Shown here piece by piece: positions 16,773-24,363 of a stretch of 42,119 nucleotides of DNA (positions are counted from its first letter, which is position 1; every line of letters starts with the position of its first letter). This DNA comes from Bacteroidales bacterium (GTDB taxonomy: Bacteria > Bacteroidota > Bacteroidia > Bacteroidales > UBA932): positions 1 to 42,119 of the forward strand of contig JAEEIQ010000083.1 in assembly GCA_016281435.1 (NCBI GenBank). Direction: 5' to 3'. The notes under the pieces are model-generated. The model did not search any database, had not been told where the DNA came from, and worked only from the letters and a program-made list of their open reading frames with translations. The position numbers were made by a program, and so were the translations under genes.

Positions 16773-18134
16773 ATGGAACAGAAAAGAGAAAGGTTCGGCA
16801 GCAGGATGGCCGTCATCTACGCGATGGCGGGTTCTGCCATAGGGCTCGGCAATATCTGGCGCTTTCCCTACATGGTCGGGGAGCACGGCGGCGCTGCGTT
16901 CATCCTTGTGTACATACTTGCCACGCTGGTGGTGTCCCTTCCCATATTCATTGCCGAAGTCGCGCTTGGTCGGAGGAGCCGCACCGGCGCGGACGGGGCC
17001 ATGAGCAAGCTCCGCCCCGGGACCCGCCGATGGAACTTCGCGGGGGCCCTGGCCATCTTCATACCCCTTCTCATCTCCTCCTATTACAGCGTGATCGGGG
17101 GATGGTCCCTCGAATATCTCGGAAAATCCATCACCGGCGCCTTTGTGAGCACGGATCCGGAGAACATTCCGGGCATCTTCGACGCCTTCATCTCGTCCGT
17201 ATGGGGGCCCCTGCTGGCGCACCTTCTTTTCCTTGCGGCCTGCGCCGCCGTCGTGGCCCTCGGGGTCAAGGCCGGAATCGAGAAATTCAGCAAGCTATGC
17301 ATCCCGGTACTGTTCGTCCTGATAGTCGCGATGTGCATATATTCCGTGACGCTTCCGGGCGCTTCAGTCGGGGTGAAATACCTCCTGACTCCCGATTTCA
17401 GCCAGCTCACGCCCCGCTCCCTTGCCTTTGCCCTCGGGCAGAGTTTCTTCTCCCTGTCCCTCGGGATGGGAGCCATCGTGACCTACGGATCCTATGTCAG
17501 CGGGAAGGAAAACATAGTCGTTTCGAGCGCCGGGACTTCAATCTCGGACCTCCTTTTCGCGCTGCTTGCCGGGATGGCCATAATGCCTGCCGTCTTTGCC
17601 GCCGGAATCGAGCCTGGAGCCGGTCCGGGGCTTATTTTCCAGAGCGTTCCCTACATCTTCTCCTCGATGGGCGCGGCGTCTCCCGTGATCAGCGCCGTAT
17701 TTGCGGTGGTGTTCTTCCTTGCCGTGGTTATGGCTGCGATGACCTCCTGCATCTCCCTTCTCGAAGTCGGGGTGTCCTGGCTCCAGGAAAAGAAAGGTCT
17801 TGCCCGCTGGAAGGGCTGCCTGCTGCTCTTCGTGCTCTGCGGGGCCGTCGGGGTGCTCTGCTCCCTTTCCTTCGGGCCCCTGTCCTCGTTCAAGGTCGCC
17901 GGAATGGGCATCTTCGATCTCTGCGACTGGACGGCGTCCAACATACTCCTGCTGATCCTGGCCTTCCTTACGACTGTCTTCGTCGGCCATGTCCTCAGCC
18001 GGGACGAGGTCCGGGACGAGATCACCAACCACGGGACCGCGAACCTGCGCATCTTCCCGCTGATCTATTTCCTCATCAAGTGGGTGGCCCCGCTGTTCAT
18101 CCTGCTCATCTTCATCACCAATTTTATCCTGTAG
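16773..18134 (+). CDS. Sodium-dependent symporter, NSS/SNF family (copy 1)
   Basis: The protein is 453 aa with about 11-12 transmembrane helices. The NSS signature GSAIGLGNIWRFPYMVGEHGG occupies TM1 and its unwound sodium/substrate site. Later landmarks are ALGQSFFSLSLGMGAIVTYGSY (TM6-like) and ATSCISLLE-type helix 8 (AAMTSCISLLEV). The family moves amino acids or related amines with sodium into the cell; bacterial members are LeuT and MhsT. The substrate cannot be read from sequence. The next paralogue begins one base after its stop, so the two are co-transcribed. The 53-bp gap before it leaves room for a separate promoter, though only a weak TATCTTCC is seen. Confidence 0.93.
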   Translation: MEQKRERFGSRMAVIYAMAGSAIGLGNIWRFPYMVGEHGGAAFILVYILATLVVSLPIFIAEVALGRRSRTGADGAMSKLRPGTRRWNFAGALAIFIPLLISSYYSVIGGWSLEYLGKSITGAFVSTDPENIPGIFDAFISSVWGPLLAHLLFLAACAAVVALGVKAGIEKFSKLCIPVLFVLIVAMCIYSVTLPGASVGVKYLLTPDFSQLTPRSLAFALGQSFFSLSLGMGAIVTYGSYVSGKENIVVSSAGTSISDLLFALLAGMAIMPAVFAAGIEPGAGPGLIFQSVPYIFSSMGAASPVISAVFAVVFFLAVVMAAMTSCISLLEVGVSWLQEKKGLARWKGCLLLFVLCGAVGVLCSLSFGPLSSFKVAGMGIFDLCDWTASNILLLILAFLTTVFVGHVLSRDEVRDEITNHGTANLRIFPLIYFLIKWVAPLFILLIFITNFIL

Positions 18135-18135
18135 C

Positions 18136-19488
18136 ATGGCGGCGCAGAGGGAGCACTTCGGCAGCGGAATGGCGGCCGTGATGGCCATGGCGGGGTCTGC
18201 GATAGGCCTCGGCAATATCTGGCGCTTCCCTTACGTGGTCGGCCAGAACGGAGGCGCGGCCTTCATCCTCGTCTATCTCCTTTGCATGGTCTTCCTCTCG
18301 CTTCCCATCTTCCTTTCTGAAGCCATAATCGGGCGCAGCACGCATTCTTCGACCTTCGGGGCCTTTGGAAAACTCGCGCCCGGTTCCGGATGGAAATGGA
18401 TAGGCACGCTGACCATAATCACTCCACTGATAATCCTGTCCTACTACAGCGTCGTCGGGGGCTGGTCCATAGGATTCCTGTATGAATCCGTGGTCATGGG
18501 CTTTTCGGGCGCGGGTGCGGACGGACGCTTCGGCGGCTTCATCTCTTCCGTCGGAGGGCCGCTTGTCTGTCATACGCTGTTCCTTGCGCTGACGGCCGCC
18601 ATCGTGCTTGGCGGGGTGAAGTCCGGGATCGAGCGTTTCAACAAGATGTCGATGCCGCTGCTGTTCGTGCTTATAGTCATCATCGCCGTCTATTCCATCT
18701 CCCTTCCGGGAGCCTCCGCCGGGGTGAAATACCTTGTCAAGCCCGATTTCAGCCTGCTCACCCCGAAATCCTTCGCCTACGCTATGGGCCAGGGCTTCTT
18801 CTCCCTTTCGCTCGGCGTCGGGACCATACTGACCTATTCTTCCTACATGAAAAAGGAGGAAAGCATACTCCGCACCGGGGTGGGAACGGCCGGATTCGAC
18901 CTGCTTTTCGCGCTTATAGCCGGCTTCGCGGTGATGCCCGCGGTTTTCTCCGCCGGAATAGAACCCGGGGCCGGACCGGGGCTGATTTTCGAGACATTGC
19001 CATACATCTTCGGAAAGATGGGCGCAGCCGCACCGGCAGCCAGCCGGGCCGTATCCATACTCTTTTTCCTCACCATAGTCATCGCGGCCCTCACTTCGTC
19101 CATTTCCATGTTCGAAGTCGGGGCGGCCTATCTTGTAGAGGAGAAGGGGATGTCCCGCCGCAAGGCTGTCGCCGTGATTTTCACCGGGACATGGGCGCTC
19201 GGGGTGCTCTGCTCCCTGTCCTTCGGTCCGCTCGGGGACTTCCATATCGCGGGAAAGACCATATTCAACTTCTGCGACGCCCTGACGTCCAACTTCCTCA
19301 TGACCTTCGGGGCCCTGCTCTTCGTGCTCTTCGTCGGCTGGAAAATGGACAGGGAGACGGTCCGCAGTGAATTCACGAACGGGGGAGCGCTCCCCCTCAG
19401 CCGGTTGCTCTTCAAGCCCGTGATGTTCCTTATCCGCTGGGTCGCTCCGGTGGCCATAGTACTGATCTTCATAACCAACCTGCTATGA
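18136..19488 (+). CDS. Sodium-dependent symporter, NSS/SNF family (copy 2)
   Basis: The protein is 450 aa and collinear with the preceding paralogue along its length. Examples are GSAIGLGNIWRFPYVVGQNGG, SLPGASAGVKYLVKPDFS, GQGFFSLSLGVGTILTYSSY and FSAGIEPGAGPGLIFETLP. This points to a tandem duplication that has since diverged. It should also be an inner-membrane sodium-coupled amino-acid-type transporter. Possible roles of the pair are different substrate specificities or a heteromer; neither can be decided here. Its stop overlaps the start of the CpXC gene by four bases. Confidence 0.93.
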   Translation: MAAQREHFGSGMAAVMAMAGSAIGLGNIWRFPYVVGQNGGAAFILVYLLCMVFLSLPIFLSEAIIGRSTHSSTFGAFGKLAPGSGWKWIGTLTIITPLIILSYYSVVGGWSIGFLYESVVMGFSGAGADGRFGGFISSVGGPLVCHTLFLALTAAIVLGGVKSGIERFNKMSMPLLFVLIVIIAVYSISLPGASAGVKYLVKPDFSLLTPKSFAYAMGQGFFSLSLGVGTILTYSSYMKKEESILRTGVGTAGFDLLFALIAGFAVMPAVFSAGIEPGAGPGLIFETLPYIFGKMGAAAPAASRAVSILFFLTIVIAALTSSISMFEVGAAYLVEEKGMSRRKAVAVIFTGTWALGVLCSLSFGPLGDFHIAGKTIFNFCDALTSNFLMTFGALLFVLFVGWKMDRETVRSEFTNGGALPLSRLLFKPVMFLIRWVAPVAIVLIFITNLL

Positions 19489-20066
19489 ACGCGACGGTGA
19501 ACACTTCCTGCAAGAAATGCGGCGCTCCGCACGAGATGCCGGCATATTCATCCATCGATATAAGCGCCGACCCCTCCCTGAAGGAAAAGGTCCTTTCCGG
19601 GGAACTGTTCACCTGGACCTGCCCTTCATGCGGGACGGTGAACCTTGTGAAGTATCCGTTCATGTACCACGACCCTGCGCAGAAACTGCTCCTGGTCCTT
19701 TCGGACGCCGCCCTGAAGGCTGAGTCAGTGCCGGAAGGCTATACTGCCCGCAGGGTGCGCAGTGTCGGGGAGCTGATAGAAAAGATCAAGATTTCCGACG
19801 CAGGGCTGGACGACGTCGCGGTCGAACTGTGCAAGTTCGTGACCCTGCAGGAGATGGGAAAAGAAGCCGCCCTTCGCTTCCTGAAAACGGAAGTGGCGGA
19901 CAACGAACTGATTTTCACCTATCCCGAAAAAGGGGAGATGCAAATGCTTTCGGTCGGATTCAACGTCTATGAAGACGCCTGCCGCATCCTCTCCCGCCAC
20001 GAGGCCCTTCGGCCCTCCGGCCTCGAACTTGTCGATGCCGCCTGGCTCAGGTCCTGGCTCGGCTAG
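19485..20066 (+). CDS. CpXC domain protein (zinc-ribbon-like)
   Basis: The protein is 193 aa. Cys9-x-x-Cys12 (CKKC) and Cys46-x-x-Cys49 (CPSC) flank a segment reading DPSLKEKVLSGELFTWTCPSCG, the CpXC family pattern, and should bind one zinc ion. Between and after them is an alpha/beta region with YHDPAQKLLLVL. There is no signal peptide, so it is probably cytoplasmic. CpXC proteins have no established biochemical function that I know of. It overlaps the second NSS gene by four bases (ATGA) and ends the plus-strand run, 25 bp before a convergent gene and without a visible terminator hairpin. Confidence 0.85.
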   Translation: MNATVNTSCKKCGAPHEMPAYSSIDISADPSLKEKVLSGELFTWTCPSCGTVNLVKYPFMYHDPAQKLLLVLSDAALKAESVPEGYTARRVRSVGELIEKIKISDAGLDDVAVELCKFVTLQEMGKEAALRFLKTEVADNELIFTYPEKGEMQMLSVGFNVYEDACRILSRHEALRPSGLELVDAAWLRSWLG

Positions 20067-20091
20067 GGGCCAAAAACGGGAGTAAACTCTT

Positions 20092-20955
20092 CTAGTCGCG
20101 GAAGTTGCGCGAGGCGAAGGGCAAGGAAAGGCGAAGGGCCGTGTGCCAGTACTCCCAGTTATGGACGCCGTTGCGCACGCGGAGTTCGCTCTTGATTCCC
20201 GCGGATTTCATCTTGCGGTGCAGCTGCACGGAAAGGTCCAGCAGGCTGTCGTCGTCGCCGCAGTCGATGAACCAGCGGACGGTCTTAAGCTGCTTTACCG
20301 TGGCCTTGTCGGCGTTGTCCATAAAATCCAGGGCCGAGTGCTCACGCACTGCCTTGCAGGTGTGGAAGAAGCAGTCTTCCTCCTTGTGATTCCGGCCCAC
20401 GTGACCCTTCTCGTCGAGCCATGCGCTCATCGCATAGCAGCTTGAGAAGGCGTCCGGATGGCGCTGGCAATAGACAGTGCTTCCGCCGCCGCCCATGGAA
20501 AGGCCCATGACAGCGCGCCGGCCCTTGGACCCGCCGCAGTTGTATTTTTTCTCGGCCTGGGGGATGAGCTCGCTGAAGAAGAAATCCTCGTAGTTCCATC
20601 CCGGCATGTTGAAATAGCCGTTCCAGACGTGGTGGATGTCATGTCCGCCGGCGTTGGGCATGATGATGACCATCTCGCAGGCTTCGCCGGATGCGATCAG
20701 TTCGTCGGCCACGGCCTTGACCCCGCCTCTGGTGTCCCAGTCCGAGTAGTTGCCGTAGAGTCCGTGGAGAAGGTACACGGCCGGATAAAGTTTTTTCGAG
20801 TCGTAGCCGGCAGGGAGATAGACGTTGTACTTGACCTGTGCGCCGAGAACGGCGCTGCTGAGGCTGTCCGTGACGATGCGGCTCCTGGCAGGAGCGGCCG
20901 CGGCCGCCTGGAATGTCAGGACGGCCGTAATCAGAATGAGGAAAAGGCGTTTCAT
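20092..20955 (-). CDS. Secreted alpha/beta-hydrolase esterase (FrmB/feruloyl-esterase type)
   Basis: The protein is 287 aa with a signal peptide (~1-21, AAAAAPA). The fold is the esterase-D/FrmB alpha/beta hydrolase: YLLHGLYGNYSDW (oxyanion region), nucleophile Ser153 in GLSMGG, acid candidates Asp234-Asp236 (DCGDDD), and His265 in NGVHNWEYW. Close relatives cleave acyl or feruloyl esters on carbohydrates; the FrmB name reflects fold similarity, not proven S-formylglutathione activity. It lies 9 bp after the M49-like gene and is the last gene of that minus-strand unit. The periplasm is the likely location. Confidence 0.9.
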   Translation of the reverse strand: MKRLFLILITAVLTFQAAAAAPARSRIVTDSLSSAVLGAQVKYNVYLPAGYDSKKLYPAVYLLHGLYGNYSDWDTRGGVKAVADELIASGEACEMVIIMPNAGGHDIHHVWNGYFNMPGWNYEDFFFSELIPQAEKKYNCGGSKGRRAVMGLSMGGGGSTVYCQRHPDAFSSCYAMSAWLDEKGHVGRNHKEEDCFFHTCKAVREHSALDFMDNADKATVKQLKTVRWFIDCGDDDSLLDLSVQLHRKMKSAGIKSELRVRNGVHNWEYWHTALRLSLPFASRNFRD

Positions 20956-20964
20956 ATCAGTGGT

Positions 20965-22563
20965 TTACCAACCGAATTGGAATCGTATATCCATGGGGAT
21001 GTGCGCGCGCTGCAGGGCGGCGAAGTCCAGCAGCAGGGATTCTGCGGTCGTGCCGTAATCCCTGATGAGGGCGGAGGCGGCAGCCTTGTCCCCGGTAGCC
21101 TGGATGGTGAGGATGCGCGTGGCGAGTTCCCTTACGGCCTGCTCGGCCTTGTCGAAATCCACCAGGTAATGGCCGCTGCGGTCGATGGAGAAGGCCTGCT
21201 TCTCTTTCATCCAGTTATAGATGATGATGTTCGACAGACCGAGAGCCGCCGCTTCGCCGAAGCGCGAAGAGCGGATATTGGCAATCACGAAGGTCGTGAT
21301 GGCGTCTTCCCTGCTCATGAGGGGATCCATCTGCCCGTCGGCGATGAGCTTGAGGTTGAGGAAGAGTCCGAGGACGTCTCCCTTGATTTCTTCGACCGTG
21401 AGGGCCTCGTCGCCGAGGGCCTCATCGACAGTCCCGTTTCCATTCACTGTCTGCTTCACTCCGAGTCCGTGCGCCACTTCCCTCATGGCCGTGTTCCAGA
21501 AGAAGGCCTTGTTGTCGAGGTAGATGCTCTGTTCGCGGGCGAGCAGAAGCCTTCCGGCGGGAAGGATGATCTTCGAGTACTTCGCGTCGATCACGTTGCA
21601 GAGGATGGCGGTGCGGGTGCCTTTCTCGGCCTGAACGACGGCGTCATAGGGCAGGTTGACGGCTATTTTCTTGATTCCGGCGTTGGCGTTGCCTGCGCAA
21701 TAGACGAGGTCGTATGCGTAGATGGTCGAGCCCGTTCCGGGGGCGAAGGTCTTGTAGGCGGGATCGCAGGGAAGGGCCTCCTGCAGGGCGGGAATCATCC
21801 CGGTGAAGCCGCTGATCTCGGAAGTCAGGTTGAGGTTCTTCAGCAGGACGTAGGACTCGTACGAGGTCTTGATGCCGTAAAGGCGGTCGTCTTCGTTCTC
21901 CTGGGGGCCTATGATGAGGTCCATCTTGCTGTCGTCCATCGAGAGCCACTGGAGGTCACTGACGCGATAGTCGTCGGACTGGAGGGCGTCGATTTTCGAG
22001 AGCAGGTAATCGCGGACGCTCTGCTTGATGGTGTAGTTGGCCGCGGTGCGCAGGTAATCCACGATCTTGGAGATTTCGGGCTTGAAGGCATCGTGGTACC
22101 ACTCTGCTTTCAATTTCCCGTCATCGCCCCTTCTTATCATCGTATAGGGGCTGTTCTTTGCGGGATCCTCGAAGGCTGCGAACTCTTCCGGCGTCATGTC
22201 CTCCGGATAGAAAGCCGCGCCGAGGGGCCTCTCGCCGTAACCTTCCACGAAGCTCTGTCCGTCGATGCGGTTCCAGGGACCGTAGTTCACGGTCGCGAAT
22301 ACGCGCTGGGCGTTGGTGGGAAGGGAAGCCATCAGGTTCTTGTCGCCGAAATTCTGCTTCCAGTAGATGTTGTCCACTTCGTCCGAGGCCAGCTTGAAGT
22401 AGTTGAGTACCTCGCGGCCGTTGTCCGAGATGCCCTCGAAGAAGGAAGACCCGATCGAAATGTTGGCGTATGCGTCAAGTTGTTCCTGTACCTGGTCGCG
22501 CCCGGAGTTGCAGCCGGCCGCCAGGGTCAGGACACCGAGAAGGGGAATCAGAAGTTTTTTCAT
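20965..22563 (-). CDS. M49 (DPP III-like) peptidase lipoprotein lacking the first zinc histidine
   Basis: The protein is 532 aa from ATG 22563 (22566 is an adjacent alternative). A lipoprotein signal ends LTLAAGC. The overall sequence resembles short bacterial M49 proteins, in which the metal motif can be HExxH rather than HExxGH. Here the motif reads REVAHGLG: Arg361 replaces the first zinc His, while Glu362, His365 and the downstream EEIKGD (Glu391/Glu392) are kept. The codon is a clear AGG at 21481-21483. It may be catalytically inactive, bind another ligand, or use a different metal set. Databases sometimes call relatives dihydrofolate reductase, which this sequence does not support. An in-frame extension to 22980 lies inside the transporter gene and is rejected. 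It sits 23 bp after the transporter. Confidence 0.75.
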   Translation of the reverse strand: MKKLLIPLLGVLTLAAGCNSGRDQVQEQLDAYANISIGSSFFEGISDNGREVLNYFKLASDEVDNIYWKQNFGDKNLMASLPTNAQRVFATVNYGPWNRIDGQSFVEGYGERPLGAAFYPEDMTPEEFAAFEDPAKNSPYTMIRRGDDGKLKAEWYHDAFKPEISKIVDYLRTAANYTIKQSVRDYLLSKIDALQSDDYRVSDLQWLSMDDSKMDLIIGPQENEDDRLYGIKTSYESYVLLKNLNLTSEISGFTGMIPALQEALPCDPAYKTFAPGTGSTIYAYDLVYCAGNANAGIKKIAVNLPYDAVVQAEKGTRTAILCNVIDAKYSKIILPAGRLLLAREQSIYLDNKAFFWNTAMREVAHGLGVKQTVNGNGTVDEALGDEALTVEEIKGDVLGLFLNLKLIADGQMDPLMSREDAITTFVIANIRSSRFGEAAALGLSNIIIYNWMKEKQAFSIDRSGHYLVDFDKAEQAVRELATRILTIQATGDKAAASALIRDYGTTAESLLLDFAALQRAHIPMDIRFQFGW

Positions 22564-22586
22564 CATCAGTCTTTTTATAATGGCCG

Positions 22587-24275
22587 TCATGCGACGGCGA
22601 AAAGTATCATCAGTTGGGCGACCAGCACCCTCAGGAACATGGTCAGGGGATAGACGGTCGCGTAGTTTACGGAAGGATAGTCGGTGCCGTAGGTGTCCTG
22701 GGCGAAGGCGAGTGCGGCGGGGTCCGTAGTTCCGCCGGCGACGAGGCCGCAGATCTGGTAGAAGTTGACCTTGAAAGCAAACCTGGCCAGCAGGGCTATG
22801 GTCAGAACGGGGACAACCGTGATTATGAATCCGTACAGTATCCACCAGAAACCGCCAGCGAGAAGGGACGAAACGAAGGATTCTCCGGCTCCGAGGCCGA
22901 CGGCCGCGAGGAAGAAGCTGATCCCAAGTTCGCGTATCATCATGTTGGCGCTGACGGTGGTGTAGGTTGTGATTTTCCACTTGGGCCCGAAATGGCCGAG
23001 AAGTATCGCTATGATGAGCGGACCTCCGGCAAGGCCGAGCTTGACGGGCTGGGGTATGCCGGGGAAATGGAAGGGAATCGATCCGAAGATCACGCCCACG
23101 GCTATGCCGAACAACAGGGGAATCAGGTTCGGACGGCGGAGAAGGTCGGGCTTGTTGCCGACTATCTTCGTGACCTCCTTTATGCCCTGCTCCGTGCCCA
23201 CGACCTGGATGACGTCTCCGACCTGCAGGATGAGGTTGGGCCTGGCAACGAGCTCGATGCCGCTCCTGAGGACCCTTGTGACCTGGACTCCGAAGAGGGC
23301 GCGGAAGTTGAGCTGGCGCATGGTCTTGCCGTTGACGTCGTGGTGGGTGACGGTAAGGCGCTTGCTGACGAGACGATCCTCGTGGATGACCCAGTCGTTG
23401 AGGTGCATGGGCACTTCCTCGCCGAAGATGATGCGTATTCCGTCCACCTGGTCCTGGGAAGTCACCAGAAGGACCCTGTCCCCTTTTTCGAGCACCGTTT
23501 CAGGGCCCGGGATCGAGATGACCCCGTCCCGCATGATTCGGGACACGACGAACTTGTCGGAGCGGTCCCCGATAACGTCGGCCAGCCTTTTGCCGAAGAT
23601 GGCGGGATTCTCGACTTCGCAGTGCATCCTGCGCGCGGCGTTGGCGGCTGCAGGATCGTCCTTGTCGAGTTGCTCGCGCTCCTTGTCCAGGTTCACGCGG
23701 AAAAGGGGCTTGATGAGCATCAGGATGAGGATCACTCCGAGCACGCCAAGGGGGTAGGCCACGGCATAGGAGGACGCGAGGGCAGCGGCATCGAGGTTGG
23801 CGACGGCCGGATCGCAGCCTTCTTCAAGCAGGACGTCCGTCAGGGTGTGCTGCGCGGCGCCGAGGCCCGGGGTGTTCGTGACGGCCCCGGACATGACTCC
23901 GACCATGGTCTCCAGCCTTTCGCCGGTGACGAGGTGTATGGCCACGGTCACTATCACGGCCATCAGGACCAGCCCGGTGGCCAGCAGGTTCAGCTTGACC
24001 CCTCCGGAGCGGAAGGACTGGAAGAATCCGGGACCCACCTGCAGGCCTATGGAGAACACGAACAGGATCAGCCCGAAATCCTTCATGAAGGCGAGGACCG
24101 TAGGGTCCGCCCGAAGCCCGAAATGGCTCATGATTATGCCAAGGAACAGGATCCAGGTAGAACCTATCGAGACGCCTTTTATCTTGAAGCGCCCCAACCA
24201 CAGCCCGGTCGCGATGACGACGGCGAACAACAGGATGCTATGGGCGATGCCTGTTCCTAAAAACAGTTCTTTCAT
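22587..24275 (-). CDS. AspT/YidE-type transporter with two TrkA-C (RCK_C) domains
   Basis: The protein is 562 aa. Two hydrophobic halves (~1-190 and ~385-562) each have the duplicated aspartate:alanine exchanger fold, with GVMSGAVTNTPGLGAAQHTL in the first and GLVAGGTTDPAALAFAQD in the second. Between them (~205-370) are two RCK_C-like regulatory domains (KFVVSRIMRDGVISIPGPETVLEKGDRVLLVT and NLILQVGDVIQVVGTEQGI). It should be an inner-membrane exchanger gated by a cytosolic ligand; the substrate is unknown, as for most YidE/YbjL relatives. The promoter box TACCTTTG lies 21 nt before the start. It heads the unit that includes the M49-like lipoprotein and the esterase. Confidence 0.93.
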   Translation of the reverse strand: MKELFLGTGIAHSILLFAVVIATGLWLGRFKIKGVSIGSTWILFLGIIMSHFGLRADPTVLAFMKDFGLILFVFSIGLQVGPGFFQSFRSGGVKLNLLATGLVLMAVIVTVAIHLVTGERLETMVGVMSGAVTNTPGLGAAQHTLTDVLLEEGCDPAVANLDAAALASSYAVAYPLGVLGVILILMLIKPLFRVNLDKEREQLDKDDPAAANAARRMHCEVENPAIFGKRLADVIGDRSDKFVVSRIMRDGVISIPGPETVLEKGDRVLLVTSQDQVDGIRIIFGEEVPMHLNDWVIHEDRLVSKRLTVTHHDVNGKTMRQLNFRALFGVQVTRVLRSGIELVARPNLILQVGDVIQVVGTEQGIKEVTKIVGNKPDLLRRPNLIPLLFGIAVGVIFGSIPFHFPGIPQPVKLGLAGGPLIIAILLGHFGPKWKITTYTTVSANMMIRELGISFFLAAVGLGAGESFVSSLLAGGFWWILYGFIITVVPVLTIALLARFAFKVNFYQICGLVAGGTTDPAALAFAQDTYGTDYPSVNYATVYPLTMFLRVLVAQLMILFAVA

Positions 24276-24296
24276 ACACTAATCTTAAAACGCGCG

Positions 24297-24304
24297 CAAA
24301 GGTA
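24297..24304 (-). promoter_or_regulatory. -7 box for the AspT-type transporter unit
   Basis: On the minus strand TACCTTTG (24304-24297), followed by C, fits TAnnTTTGC and leaves a 21-nt leader to ATG 24275. TTTG elements exist upstream, but at 14 and 25 nt rather than 19-21. Confidence 0.55.
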
Positions 24305-24363
24305 ACACTTTTTCGCGTCAAAAGATAATCAAACCGCGGACCTTGTGAATTCCGGCTGCCTTC

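Noticed and set aside
16773..19488. Possible assembly duplication of the two NSS genes
   Set aside because: The two copies are collinear but differ at many residues throughout, so they are diverged paralogues, not an assembly artefact.
20067..20091. Bidirectional terminator between the CpXC and esterase genes
   Set aside because: The 25-bp gap has no inverted repeat long enough to form a stem.
20965..22563. Dihydrofolate reductase label sometimes attached to relatives of this protein
   Set aside because: It lacks all DHFR motifs; the genuine folA is at 16225-16719.
20458..22653. 731-codon plus-strand open frame
   Set aside because: Antisense to the esterase and M49-like genes; no family sequence, low-complexity Val/Gly/Asp-rich composition caused by GC-rich codon bias on the other strand.
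22564..22980. N-terminal extension of the M49-like protein into the upstream gene
   Set aside because: The extra sequence is out-of-frame transporter DNA; the lipoprotein signal begins at 22563.
22614..24260. 548-codon plus-strand open frame
   Set aside because: Exact antisense shadow of the AspT-type transporter, rich in Asp/Glu/Gly/His with no recognisable domain.
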